Of a stretch of 64,000 nt of DNA, positions 22,192 to 34,700 are shown one piece after another (position 1 is the first letter of the stretch; each line of letters opens with the position of its first letter). The DNA is from Schistosoma haematobium (lineage: Eukaryota; Platyhelminthes; Trematoda; Strigeidida; Schistosomatidae): the NCBI RefSeq assembly GCF_000699445.3, contig NC_067198.1, positions 23,509,536 through 23,573,535 on the forward strand, read 5' to 3'. A model generated the notes under the pieces. The model saw only the letters and a program-made list of their open reading frames with translations, searched no databases and was not told the origin of the DNA. The translations under genes were made by a program, and so were the position numbers.

Positions 22192-22696
22192 GACATCTGC
22201 TTTACCTCGATTTGAGACTCTTCAACAATTGTAGCAGTAATGCTAATGATAGTAACCAAAACTTATGCAGTTGTTTATCGTCACTATAGTTTGTTAGAAA
22301 GAATAATGCACGAATATTATTATATTTTCGTGTATTTAAAGGTGAAGAGGATACATTAGATAGTTCAGCTTTTTACTTGCTTATGATACTGGCGGCTTTC
22401 AATACAAGTCTTTAATGGTCATTGTAGAAATCAGACCTTATTTATGTGGTTTATCCTCGATTACTTTCTACCATTCATCGTCTAACCATGTGTTACAATG
22501 TTGAATTGCTTTGGTCAGTGGAATGAATTGTATATTCTAGTCCGCAGTTTTAATGTAGTCTTGATGAATAAAGTATCGAAAATGTCAGTAGCAAATAGCC
22601 TGTTTCTACAGATCTTACATTTTTTAAATATAAATACGTTTACTTATTCTTAAAATATTTGATTAATCAACATTTCTCTCAACTATTTATACTTAG

Positions 22697-22918
22697 ATAA
22701 GGATGAAGAATATCCGTCCAGCTACTCGTCTCGGATTTTCAGTTGATAAACCTTTGACAATGAACAAATATGATATGTCTCTTTTCTCAGAGAAGTTCAG
22801 ATAACAAGGAGTTCCTTATCATCTTGTGTCTACTTTGTATGTATAGTCGCTAAAATGATTTTTGAAAAATCTACTGTTTGCAACTGTTGTTTGGAACTTG
22901 AATTGTTTAGTAAATAAA
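22697..22918 (+). CDS. Candidate 3' exon with polyadenylation signal, possibly last exon of MRPL28
   Basis: After an ACTTAG acceptor (ending 22696) an open frame of 36 codons runs to TAA at 22802..22804. Its translation includes NIRPATRLGFSVDKPLTMN and ends SLFSEKFR. An AATAAA signal lies at 22913..22918. No AATAAA follows the in-frame MRPL28 stop at 21521, so the MRPL28 transcript may end here, either as 3' UTR or with an alternative C-terminus spliced from a donor near 21516. The link is inference. Confidence 0.35.
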
Positions 22919-24763
22919 TATTTTATTATAAGGTTAGGTAATATTGCTAATGTTGTTGTGCGACCGAAATACTTTTTTTTTAAAAAGTGTATGTAACCAA
23001 TGTCTGCTCTACTTTACCTTGTACGGTCTGATCAACATACGGAATTTATGTAACTCATCGTCTACAAATAATTGAAAGAGGAATTTAATAAACAATTAGT
23101 CAACAAACTTCAAACCCACTAGAATGAATGTTTTAACTACATACATCAAGACAAATATTCCGTCCTTGTCTCAATTGCATAATATTTAAAGTGTATTTTG
23201 GATTACGTCTTCTGTCCAACAAAACTGTGAGTAAAATTCTATTGATAATTATTCTTTGTTTGGACATCTTTCATTACACAAACGTTTTATTAGAATATGT
23301 TAAGAATGGAGTTTAAAACCCTAGATGGGAGCACATTTAATTTTTCTTTAAACTACATTACTAATAATAGATGCTTAGGCCCTGATAAGTTGTAGTGTAT
23401 AAAATGTTATTGGTTATTAAGTGTGGACAAATAGGCATTCTATTTACTGACTATAGAATATGTGATTTCCTTTCCTCCAATAATTGATTTCGACTCCGGA
23501 CTCAATGAAAGTGACTATTTGTGATTATGTAGAATAAAGCATTTCTAGCGTTACTCTGCTTTTCCCTTTTTGATCCTGAATCAGGTATCTGATATAATTT
23601 TATATAGTCGTATAGTGTATCGCTCGAGTATCCAATCTAGCAGTATTGTAAACCCGGTCCAGCCTTATTACCATATTATCGTAGTACACTACTGAGCGAA
23701 AAATATTTACATTCAATCTGTTAAATCAGGGCCATATGAAATAGTTAAGTAGTCACGCAGATTTCATTGTTTTCTTATTGGTGTTGATAGCCAGCGAGTT
23801 GAGCTTATTCTTTTCGGTTAATATTAAAACTGTAAAAATCAGTAATAAGACTTTCTGAAAACTATGCTATGGTTCTGTGATTGAAGCGACTTCTCGTGCA
23901 ATTTTGACAAATTCACGAGACACGTTCTCTTAGACCAACAGTTCGTGCTCACTTTCTGTTGCGCACATGGCAATATCTCATTCAAACATAGTGCATCCAA
24001 TGTCTGGTCATTCAAACTTATAGTCACACGACAACTTGATTGATAAAATTGATTAGGACTAAGAACTGAGCCAATATGATATTGTTTAAGATTTCAATTC
24101 ACCAATACAATTTTAATCAGCATTCTCATTAAAGATGAAATTAGAATATAATCTGTTCAGGGTTGTATTGATCTTCAAATTCTTGGGAGTGATTGTACAT
24201 CAGACTACAAATTCAAATCAACTAAGCTCGAAATTGTTCCTTTATTTAAGCAATGACAAGCTAAATTTTATTTTCCTATTACTGAGAGAATTGTCCTTCA
24301 TACCCAGTAATGGATCGAAATCCGTAATTCAATCAAAAATGCAAAATTTTTCATCCCATGTTCACTTTATCAGTAAATTTCCGAGAATCTGTAAAATTTG
24401 TCACAATCTGTGCGCAAGACTAATTCACTACCATTGCATGTACTATGTATATCGAAAATTTCCTCTCTTCTGCCATTGTCGTGGAGATGCTTACACCAAT
24501 GTTTATTATCGTAGTTTACTTGGGAGATTATAATAGCACTAAATGTCCAAGCACTCTAATAAATGAACCTACTCAAAAATGGCCTTTTTTTAAGTCTTTT
24601 TTTCCTTACAAGCATATGTGACAAATCGTTCATATTATACCCTATTGACTACAAACATTAATTATACTGTTTGCTACATTATTGTAAGAATGTATACAGA
24701 ATAGCAGTTTAGTTTAGAAAATCTTCACTAAGAAACGATTGATAAAATAGATGTAAAAGGTAG
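22919..24763. other. Intergenic AT-rich DNA
   Basis: Contains an unassigned 76-codon minus-strand frame ending at 23839 and a plus-strand ORF at 24135-24533. Neither has splice signals or motifs that support it. Confidence 0.3.
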
Positions 24764-24947
24764 TTTATTACTGTGACTTTTTCTCTTCTTACTCTTTGTT
24801 TTCATTTTCTTCAGTTTTGGATGCTACCACGAACTTTGTGACTTGACTGAAGCCATCTAACATTACAATACGTACTTTCTTGACCTTCACAAAGATGGCA
24901 TCAGGTAATAATGAACACGGAATTGTCGTAAAACACCAAGTTATATT
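24764..24947 (-). CDS. Unassigned 3'-terminal exon with polyadenylation signal
   Basis: A minus-strand frame starts after a TTTAATAG acceptor at 24948 and encodes 52 residues to TAA at 24789. The translation includes PCSLLPDAIFVKVKKV, then RIVMLDGFSQVTKFVVA and an acidic end (TEENENKE). AATAAA lies 20 nt after the stop (24769..24764), as expected for a true transcript end. It could be the last exon of an unseen gene between 25 and 27.5 kb or an alternative end of LRP2BP (the phase would fit), but LRP2BP already has a plausible last exon at 27598. The family is not recognised. Confidence 0.45.
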
Positions 24948-25689
24948 CTATTAAATAAACTATTTAGTGTAACTTCCATAACAAAAGTATGGCATCTATC
25001 GTTCTGAAACGCAGTACACTGTATTTGTGCTACTTCTCTACACAGGTTTTTCATACACTATTTATTAAGAATAACTCCACGGTTAAAATATTTATAGTTA
25101 TTACGTCATGTATTCCGAAAATAATGTTGTACTTTAACATGATGTCACTTCTGACCAAAGATGTTTCTCATGATAACAAAGGAGGTCCAAGTGGAATTCC
25201 CATTTATATATCAGCTGATAGTTTACTAAATAAACTAATTTTAAAAGATTACTGGAAAAAAATAAACTGGAGATAACATTTACAAGTTCATTTTATAAAT
25301 CAGAAAAAGCCATGCGAAAACAAAAATCATCAAGGATGAATAGTTAACTAAAAAAAGTAACTGACGGTTAAACGCAACACCTAATCATTCTACATTTTAA
25401 AATTAACTTATTAAGCAACCTACATATCTTAAAGATATCCATATCCTATGAAGTTGGTTGTACGGTGGCAGCAGTACGATGAGAGTTCAAAATTAGTTGT
25501 GTTGTTACAAGCAATACTGGAAATCATAATAATCGAGGTAGAGAATGCATGTTGAGTCACGTAAATTATTAAAATTTCACCACTGCTAAATAAATAGACA
25601 TCACATTGTAATTCAGTTTGCAGTGGTTTGAATTATTCCATTGTTGATGTTCCTAACTGAAATTTTGGTCAGTATCAGTTAGTCTGTGC

Positions 25690-25740
25690 ACATTCTATAA
25701 CGAGTCAGAAATTGGACGAAATGCGCGTCTTACATTCAAT
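25690..25740 (+). ncRNA. Decayed hammerhead ribozyme (Sm-alpha-like)
   Basis: CTATAACGAGTCAGAAATTG followed by GACGAAATGCGCGTC resembles the schistosome hammerhead layout: CUGANGA core, stem II GUC..GGAC, GAAA core, then a short GC-rich stem III and the cleavage-site region. The first core has changed (CTATAACGA for CTGACGA), so it is probably inactive. The second core GAAA and stem II are kept. Confidence 0.5.
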
Positions 25741-27493
25741 TCCTAGTTATATTCCATCTCTTATAGAATGCATTACACTGATTACTGCTAAGTGATCAAT
25801 CAGTAAAGAAAACAGGGGTTCTTATTAAATCAACCAATAAGATATCTTTCATAAAAGTACGATATTTTCAGGGGCTTGGAGTGGATAAATTTTACTTAGT
25901 AAGTGGAATTTCACTTTTGTGTATCCATAAGAAACAATTAATAATCACGATTTCCTCCCGCAACGATAACGCACCAATCACGTTCGAATACTTTCTCTCA
26001 TTAATCTATTGTGGTAGTGGATGCTTTCACACGAATATAGGCTATTTGAACACAGTGACGAATTACAATTTTAGGAATTCAATAAGACAGGTTATTTATT
26101 AAATCAACGTATAAGGTTTACAAGAAAAAACAGTAGTTTATACCAACAAATTAAAATATTAAGAAAAATATATGTAAAAATATATAGGAGGAAATGATTG
26201 AATTTGAAGTCATTGAGTGATGTGTATCAAAGAAATTGTGACAATATCAGATTGAATTCTTAGAGTTTGTTTTCGATCTCCATATTTACAATTCGCCTGC
26301 TATAACTAAATTTACATATCTCGCGGCTAATGGTGGGTCCCATTCAACACTCTACAATGTATGGAACAATAAGAAAATTACCAGAACACCAAAACAATTT
26401 CATTAAATTGCAACATAAAAAGTGTTATATCACTGTTTAAACTTAATAAACGAATGGTAACTTGTTTATTTTCACATAGAAGTCTTAAGTCCCATGCTTG
26501 GAGCCTGGACGATAGCCTCAAGCTGAAGACTTTTGAGATGGTGGAGATTTGTAGCTCAGGCGGATGATTTTGATGGAGTTTTGTTCTCTGAGCTGGAAGT
26601 TCTCTAAAATCGGTTGCAGGTTCTCACAATCTCTGTTTTCCATTGAGTTTTAGTTTTAGCATCGTCTTTAACTCTTTATTTCTCAATCTCATTTGTTTCT
26701 TTAAAACTATATTTCTTGTGCTGAGATTTTTATTGCATTTTGTGTTATTTTCCTTCCTATTCTATTCATCTTGTTAACCTCTGGTCATCTTGCCGTGGCA
26801 ACGTGTACTGATACAAATCCATCCTCACTTGTGTATTGACTGTAACTGGCTTACTTATTCTGATGTGAGACTAGTCAGAGTACGCCATGCAATTATTTTT
26901 TCCATTATGGTTTCAGATTAATTGAAATGTGCATAAAGTTTTATATTTTTTTGAATGATCAGTTTTTACGATCAAAGTTCAAATAATCATTTTTTATAAT
27001 CTCTCAACTTGGTGATATAAGGTAATTGGAGGCAGCAATCGGTACTTGTTAAATGTTCTTTTACTATCATTCAATTCATTCATCATCGTATCATTCTACT
27101 TGGTGATACCAATTCATTAATTTGTTGCTATTTTTCCTTGTATTTAGTCTGTAGCATCTTTCTAACCATTAACATATTTACTATCAGAATTCCATGAATC
27201 GAAGTAGTATATTGTCATAAATATTGCCGTCACATTATTCTAATATTGCAAACACCCATCACCAAAATCTTTCGAATAAATATTTTAGAAAACCAAACAA
27301 TCTGATTAGATATCTGAAACTTGGTTGGTTGTAATATACTTTCGAGTTTGATAATAAGAACTAGGGACGTCGTTGGAACGAAGGAATATCTTTATACTAT
27401 TTTTTAATGTCCTAAATGAACACTTTAAATATCTTTTTTGATGAAAAGCACTTAGGAGACGTTAGGAAATCAAATGAAACAAAATGCAATGAA

Positions 27494-27504
27494 TTTATTT
27501 TATT
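27494..27504 (-). terminator. Polyadenylation signals of LRP2BP
   Basis: Two overlapping AATAAA-type hexamers on the minus strand lie about 50 nt after the proposed LRP2BP stop at 27551, supporting the 3' end of the gene model. Confidence 0.6.
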
Positions 27505-27550
27505 CTTTAAAACGTTTAACTATTGGCCTATTGGTGAAGAAGAACTGAAG

Positions 27551-30500
27551 TTATAACAATAGCTTGATAACACAATCACAGTTAAATAAGCGAATCAACT
27601 GTATGAATGTAAAACAATCGATGAGATAAATATACAAACCTTAGAGAATAGCTGATCAGCTAATAGTTCATCTTTTTGTACACCTTTACCACTTTTTAAG
27701 CATAATGCATAAAGAAAACATGCCATTGACATAGCTCGATATTGAAATGTTTGTATACATTCTGATGTTGTCACAAAATTGTCACAAGTTACCATTCTGT
27801 ACAAAGACATTTACAAAATAATCAAATACTAAGTTTGTAAAGATAATGTATGTTTATGAATTACTTGGAATTGGTAAAATATTCAAATGAGTTAAAAGAT
27901 AATTTTCGTGTATTTCCATCGTAGCAATTCTTATGATATTAAAGTTACTCAAATAATTTTTTTCAGTTCGTGGTAAAGAACAGTGAATAAAGGCATTTGT
28001 GTTAGGTAAATAATTGTTCTTTGCGTTTTGACGAAACTCTTGTGAAACAGCAACGTGAAATTATATTCGGGTAAATAACAACTGAGTCGGATTATTGGAT
28101 CACAAATAACATTCAGTTCTCGAATACGAAGTCATCCTTCAGTGTGTTTATTTGTCTACTAATATAACCTATCTTACTTAAAATAGTTTTCATATTATAA
28201 TCAAGTATGGTATTTGTTGATGATAATCGATTCAAAAGCAATAAATTCTATATTTGATAGTCGTTATATTTCTCTCTTACAGTTATAACTCAGCTATTCC
28301 TATTGCTTAGTATTCTTGGACACCAAATCACTCGACAAGTCCCCAAATCAGAACACGGTTGAACAGGAAAGGGATTATATTCCAAATAACAAGGTTAGAT
28401 GGAAGTAAGAAGCAAGTAAGTAGTGCAATAGGGAAAACGCTAGTGTATTTATAGTTTTTCACATGAGATTTCTAGTGTTCACTAAGTATTGACTAACGCT
28501 GATTGGATAAGAATTAGCCAATCAGCGCGCACCAAATCAATCGTGCATTGAGCATGCTTTAATCCAGTTCATGTCCCGCTAACAATAGTAATAGTAAGAA
28601 ATTATCCAGAACTTTTCTCCGTCATCAACGAAAATTATTTTTCTGCTAAATATTAGAATGATTTTCATCAAGATTTCATAATGATCATATAAACACAACC
28701 AGAAATTACTTAATTGTATTTCTAGTTTGATTGTGTTGATTCTAAGTAGTCTTCATTCATGAAAATCTTCACATTAAAACTAGAAACGTGAGATAGTCTT
28801 ACACGCGATACCGATGTTCAGCCTGCAGATAAGTATAGCGAATTCGAGTTAGAACTTATTACTTTTGTATCATATCAGTTTTTATAATAAATTAATAAAA
28901 GTCAAGAAACAGTCGTAATTCATATTATGTCATCAATCGATTGAGATAGTGAATTTCAACTAATCCAATTCAGAAGACTTGATGGACATGTGTTATATCT
29001 TAACAAGTGCTTTAGATATTTACTGCTAGATGTGCAGATAATGCATTTAATGAATATGTGTTCTATGGTATAGTATAGTATATTAAATTGGTTTCCCACA
29101 CTTGAATTCTCGTTCATTACGATTACAGTTCCATTGAATAGTTTCAGTTAATTTAAACAACAAACGAGTACAAGGAAGAAAATCCTTTGTAAATATGTCG
29201 TTATAGCCGAATATATGCGTTTACTAAGGAAGAGAATGCTGAAATGGAATACAATACTATGAATTAATAAAATAAGCATTTAATGTACTGAAACACCATT
29301 CGTTAGTGAAAGTCCGATGATAAAAGCTGCACATTTTAAAAGTATTAATATGTTCCATTGTTGTTAAAAACGAAAGTAATCGTATTGATATTTAGAATAT
29401 AGATTGGTTTAGATAAAAGTAGAAAGTATCAGTCGAAAACGAAATATTCATCTGTTGTTTGTTGTTTTGCTTCTTTGTTAGCTTCATGTTAGTCTCGTCT
29501 CCGATAGACAAAGAATATCCGTCTATATGTAATTAAGAAAGACTAGTATCATTACAGACTTCTTATTACCAAATCAGAACACTCGGTTAGTTATAGACTC
29601 ATAACACAAACCTATCCAAACAAAATACACAATTAAATTAAAGATTGTTCTTTTAGATTAGATGATACGGGTAATATATTTTGACAATTAAAATTATATA
29701 TATTACCTGCTAGCCAAGTAACATACATTCGTAAACATTTTCCGTCGATAGTAAAAGTAAATCAAATTTGCTTTAGCATATAAACTGCCTCTGGCTGAAG
29801 CTTCAGATAAACAGAATAAAGCATTATCACAATTTTCTTTCACACCTATTCCATATAAATACATTACACCTAATACGGCTAAATAACAAAGGTAAATAAA
29901 AAAAATAAGAGCAGGATAATACATAGTAGATGCTACCTTAAGACATTTTAATTTTGTTGTGACAAAGTAAAAAAAGAAATGAAAATACTTCAAACAAATT
30001 ATTTAATAAACTTACTCGTATTTGAAACTTATAATTGGGCGGAACATGTGAGAATGTATATACTACATTTCATCACTGAACAAAGTAGTAATCTTGACCT
30101 TAAAAAGAGGTTGTGAAATCCGATGTACACAACTCCATGAATACTTGAAGCATTTTTGAGCTGCTTGCCTACTCAGTCGCAATCGTAAGCAAGCACGGTA
30201 TAATGATTTTCCAACTAACTAACGTGGATTTACGTATGAAAGTAGCGTGTTTAGGAAACCATTTTTCAGGAACGATGAGAAGTCTTATGCAGATATGCAA
30301 ATATTTGAATGACTCAAAGTTCTAGATTAAGTTTGACTAATAATTTCAGAGCAAGACTAATGGTTCGTACCGATTTTGTGGAGAATTCTGTCAGTTCGTT
30401 AAAACAATTAGCTCATACGTATACATCATAGAGAAAGATTCTGAATACTTTTGTTATTTACATAAATTGAACATTGACAAACCATTGTTCAGAGTTCTAC

Positions 30501-31709
30501 TCATTGCGATGCCAATAATATATTTATTATTAACTTTCAACTTATTTAAAATTATCAATTTCAACCTTGGCATCAATACCCAAAGAGTAATGATCGGTTC
30601 AGATTCTAGAGTGGTGCTAAGAACAGCAGGTTTTGCAACACTACATCCAAAGAGAAACCAATGGGGGCTCGTACCAACTGAATCGAACTTCCGTCGGTAT
30701 TATACGCGATTTACAGTCAGCGTTAGAGTGATTATGCACGTCACCATGTTTAAATGGAGTATATTTCTATATCAATTATTCAGAAAAAACTTGTTTTACC
30801 CGCAATTAGTTTATTAATCAGTTAAAAATCTAAGACGTACGTTATCAACACAGTGTATGGATCATTTTCTATTCATAAGCTAACATATCACTTTACAGGT
30901 AGTCGAACTTCAATCAAAGAGACTAAATGACAAAAAGCTTTCTGCAAGGCTTGAATTTCTAGATTCAATCAACCATGAGATTGATAATATACAATGCTGA
31001 TATCTTTAAATAAGATGAGCTATTCTGCTAAGTACGAGGTTTTAGTTGTTTTCCAATTGGTTCCAACTTGCGATTTAAGAAAGTTTGTCTAAAGACTTCC
31101 GTATCGTGTGTGAGGCAGTTATCCAACGAAGACAGTAGAAAATGGTCGCGCAAAATCGTAGAACAGTTAAAGTTAGATACTAACATTTTTGGATGTCAGC
31201 TCAGAGGTCTATAGGTTAAGCGTTTGTGCGTGAGACCGAAGGTCCTGAGTTCCGCGTGCGGGATTGTGAATACTGACTGCTGCGGAGTTACATACTACGA
31301 CAGAACGGCCATTCAGTGGTTGCAAGTTTTCAATGGTGGTCTAGCATTGATCGATTCATGATCTCAATTAAAACTTTGTAAGTAATTTAATACCAGTAAA
31401 ATATTTTCATGAAATTTATTGAAAGTTGTTCCTTTACAAGTATTTCAATAAAGTTTCTTTGGCAAACTACCAGCGCCCTTTTCATATAATCGCAATAAAT
31501 ATTTCATGTTTTCAGTGTACTTTAATTTCTAATTAAAATTATTTAAAATCAAGCTATGGATTAGTACTTTATTTCCTATACTATATATGTTAAGGTATAT
31601 TATCCAACAAATAAACGTTGCTAATTGATATATTTTAGTTTGAAAAGATATCCGGTAAGCGTAAGTAATAATCCTATTAGATAAATGAATATACAATGGA
31701 TTAAAACTA

Positions 31710-31753
<44 letters not shown>

Positions 31754-34700
31754 GCTTTATTCAATATTATATTTCGGTACACTATAGAATTCTTAGCATA
31801 AGGTATTTCAACAAGTTCCTTTTACGAAAAACAAAAAAAGACTGAGAGAAATATGAAAAACTGTACAACTTTCCAAATTAGAGACATGTTAAGAATGCAG
31901 GTTATTGACTAGGTTAACTCTAACAACCTGTTCGTCACGGACTATATTTGCTAGGTAAGGTATTATAGAACTTTTATACTTTTGCTTGCGTGCATGGATT
32001 TTAATTTAATTAAGTCTCGTTCTGCCAGAAGATATACAAGGAGAAAGATAAGAGTGAAGGGGATGGCTAGTATCTGATAAAATGACACCTGCCAGGAGTT
32101 TGCATGATTTTAAATGTCTATCCACAACCATATTAATTATGACGTCGAAAGATTCACCAAAAATCTTGCTAACTGCTTTCAGCACTCTGCGCAATACAGC
32201 AAAGTCTTTCCTCAAAAGCCCGGGAAAAAATAATGGAGAACAGTAAAGAATAATAGGTAATATGCAAGAATTGACAAATTGTAATAGTAAATGACGAGTA
32301 ATCCCAAGAACATACAGTCTTTTTATGTAGTAGGTCAGACGGAAAACTTTCTTTGGTAACAATAAAACTTGGGAAGACCAAGACAGATCAGAGGAAAAGG
32401 TGACACCAAGATAATTGACCTTCGACACTGTGTATATCAGTCTCCGATGGTACAAGCATTATGGGATCTCAAAATGGTGTTTAGATTCCGTTCATGTCTC
32501 ATGCTAAAGTTAACAGCTTGACATTTGGACGGATTTAGAATAAGACCATTACCAACAGACCAACAATCAATACGAGACAAAAACTCATTCATTTCTATGG
32601 GATGTAAGAGGTAGAGATAGAAATACATACAGTGAGATCATCCACATATTTCACAAAAGTGTTTACTGTGGAAGATGGCAGATCATTCAGAAAAGAAGAG
32701 GTGAAAGAACGGCTTTTTGTGGTACACCTTCATGAGACAGTAGATACTCTGAACACTTTCCTCCAAAAGCCTCTTCATTCATATTAAGTCAAAGAGGAAA
32801 GAGTAAAGTCTTGTAAGGACTGATAAAGTTAGATGTAAAACCTGTGATAATGGAAAGATTGAACTATCGCAGTACACCAGAACACATCTAGATATCCAAA
32901 CAAATATTCACTCATGGGACTTATAGTGAACGATCCTTTGTGATTAACATATGATGCGGTCAATCAACCATGGTTTTAACCATTCAAAGATAACGTAATT
33001 TACGTGATCTACGATATTCCAGTTATTTTCTTGGTAAAGTGGCAATACATGAACAAATTACTAACCAGAACTTCGGTCACACCTCCATATATTATAAGAA
33101 ACTCTCAATTTAAATATGCATTAAACTATGGCTTTTTCACAAATGTCATTCAATGAACGGATTCCAAAACTAAAGAGTATAGGTAAATTTATTATATAGC
33201 AGGTAATCTAGTTCTAAGCCAATAAAGAAAGTTGTCATACGTTTGTCATTCTAAAGGATAGATGGTAAGGAAATTATAACTATCGAGTAGTTGCAGAATG
33301 TTCTACTGAAATAATCGTTTACAACTGTTGGATATGGATCAGTTTTACTACCTAACACTTGAGCATGGAATTTAGTCTAATCCTACTTAATAGTACCACT
33401 CGATAATCCTGTTTTAACTCATGAAGTTGGTATTTTAAGTTTTAACTTTAAACAACTTGTCAAGAAGAGCACAGATGTATAATTCAATAATTAAGTCAGA
33501 CGTCTCAGTTAAATCAATTAATTGACTGATGTTGTAAATGACATATATACTTTAGAGTATTAATCAATTAATATCAACTACTGTAGTGGTGAATGCTACT
33601 GATGTCAACAGATATAAGTACTATGTAATACCAATCGGAAGTGGAATACCTGGCAGCAGAAGACTGAATTGAAGAGAACAGAAATGCAAACAGAGATTAA
33701 TTGTAATAACAGAATTGGAGGAATCATGAAGCATCTAAAGGACAACTGATGGAAGATGTGCAAATAATGTATTTGGCGACACTATAATTTATGGACGAAC
33801 CAATCAGATATAAGATAGCGAGTCTTGGATTTTGGCACGAAGTTCATCCATACATTTGGCATTATATATGATGTTAGTATGTGATGAAAACCTTAAGTCT
33901 GATTCCTCACCCTAATCATCAACTGTAAATCATAATTTTAATACCTCACACTGGTTTATAACCCTCATTTAGTTGTAGTTAGTAGGTGAACATTCTCAAG
34001 GTCACTTTAGCATAGCTCAAAAGTCGTCTATAAATTATGGTCTCGCCATGTATTTAATGTATGCTTTTCGAATTTACAAAGCACTGTGTAATTTTACATT
34101 CAACAATAAATTGATTTGCCTCTCTAAGTCATCATTTACTTTACTGTCAGTTAGATGTGCTTGAATTTGATTTATTGACTAAATAACCGAAAGACTTTTA
34201 CGATGCAGTATTGGTCACTTCGAGATTTGTTGTTAGTAAATAAAAAATTCTTCATCTCCAATTTTCTGTTCCTTGGGTCGAGTAAATCAGTCTTTGTTTC
34301 GTTATACAGTAAGTATTAATTAACAGTTATATCCACGGTCACAACAAGCAGCAGTATAGGTAATTTTTTAGGTCGTTGCACAACTACTTTAAGACAATTT
34401 ACTGATAATTACTAAAAGCTAACTGATCTTACATTCTGAATGTTATTTTTTGTACACCTAGTACTATAATAATTTTAACATTTATTTTACGCGACTTATG
34501 TCATATGAAAAGTATGACAGTTATGAAGTTCATAACATCATCATTTAGTTTAACTCAATACAAAACTATATAACAATTTTAGTTAGGTGTTAATGTTGTA
34601 TTCGAAGATTAGATTATAGGTAACTTCCAGGAACTATTTACTTCAACGTGTCAGGAGGTGATGAGCAGCAAGAAGCATAATCATGAGGAATGTATCTTTA

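Noticed and set aside
23839..24068. 76-codon minus-strand frame with five cysteines
   Set aside because: Protein-like in part, but no acceptor, donor or homologue could be shown; left unassigned.
24135..24533. 132-codon plus-strand ORF
   Set aside because: No motif, no supporting splice or polyadenylation signal, AT-rich composition like its surroundings.
30467..30817. 116-codon plus-strand ORF with a hydrophobic N-terminus
   Set aside because: No splice context linking it to the exon at 30899 and no recognised family; the hydrophobic part is AT-rich intron sequence.
31710..31751. (ATT)n run as an independent microsatellite
   Set aside because: It is better explained as the 3' tail of the adjoining minus-strand CR1 element.
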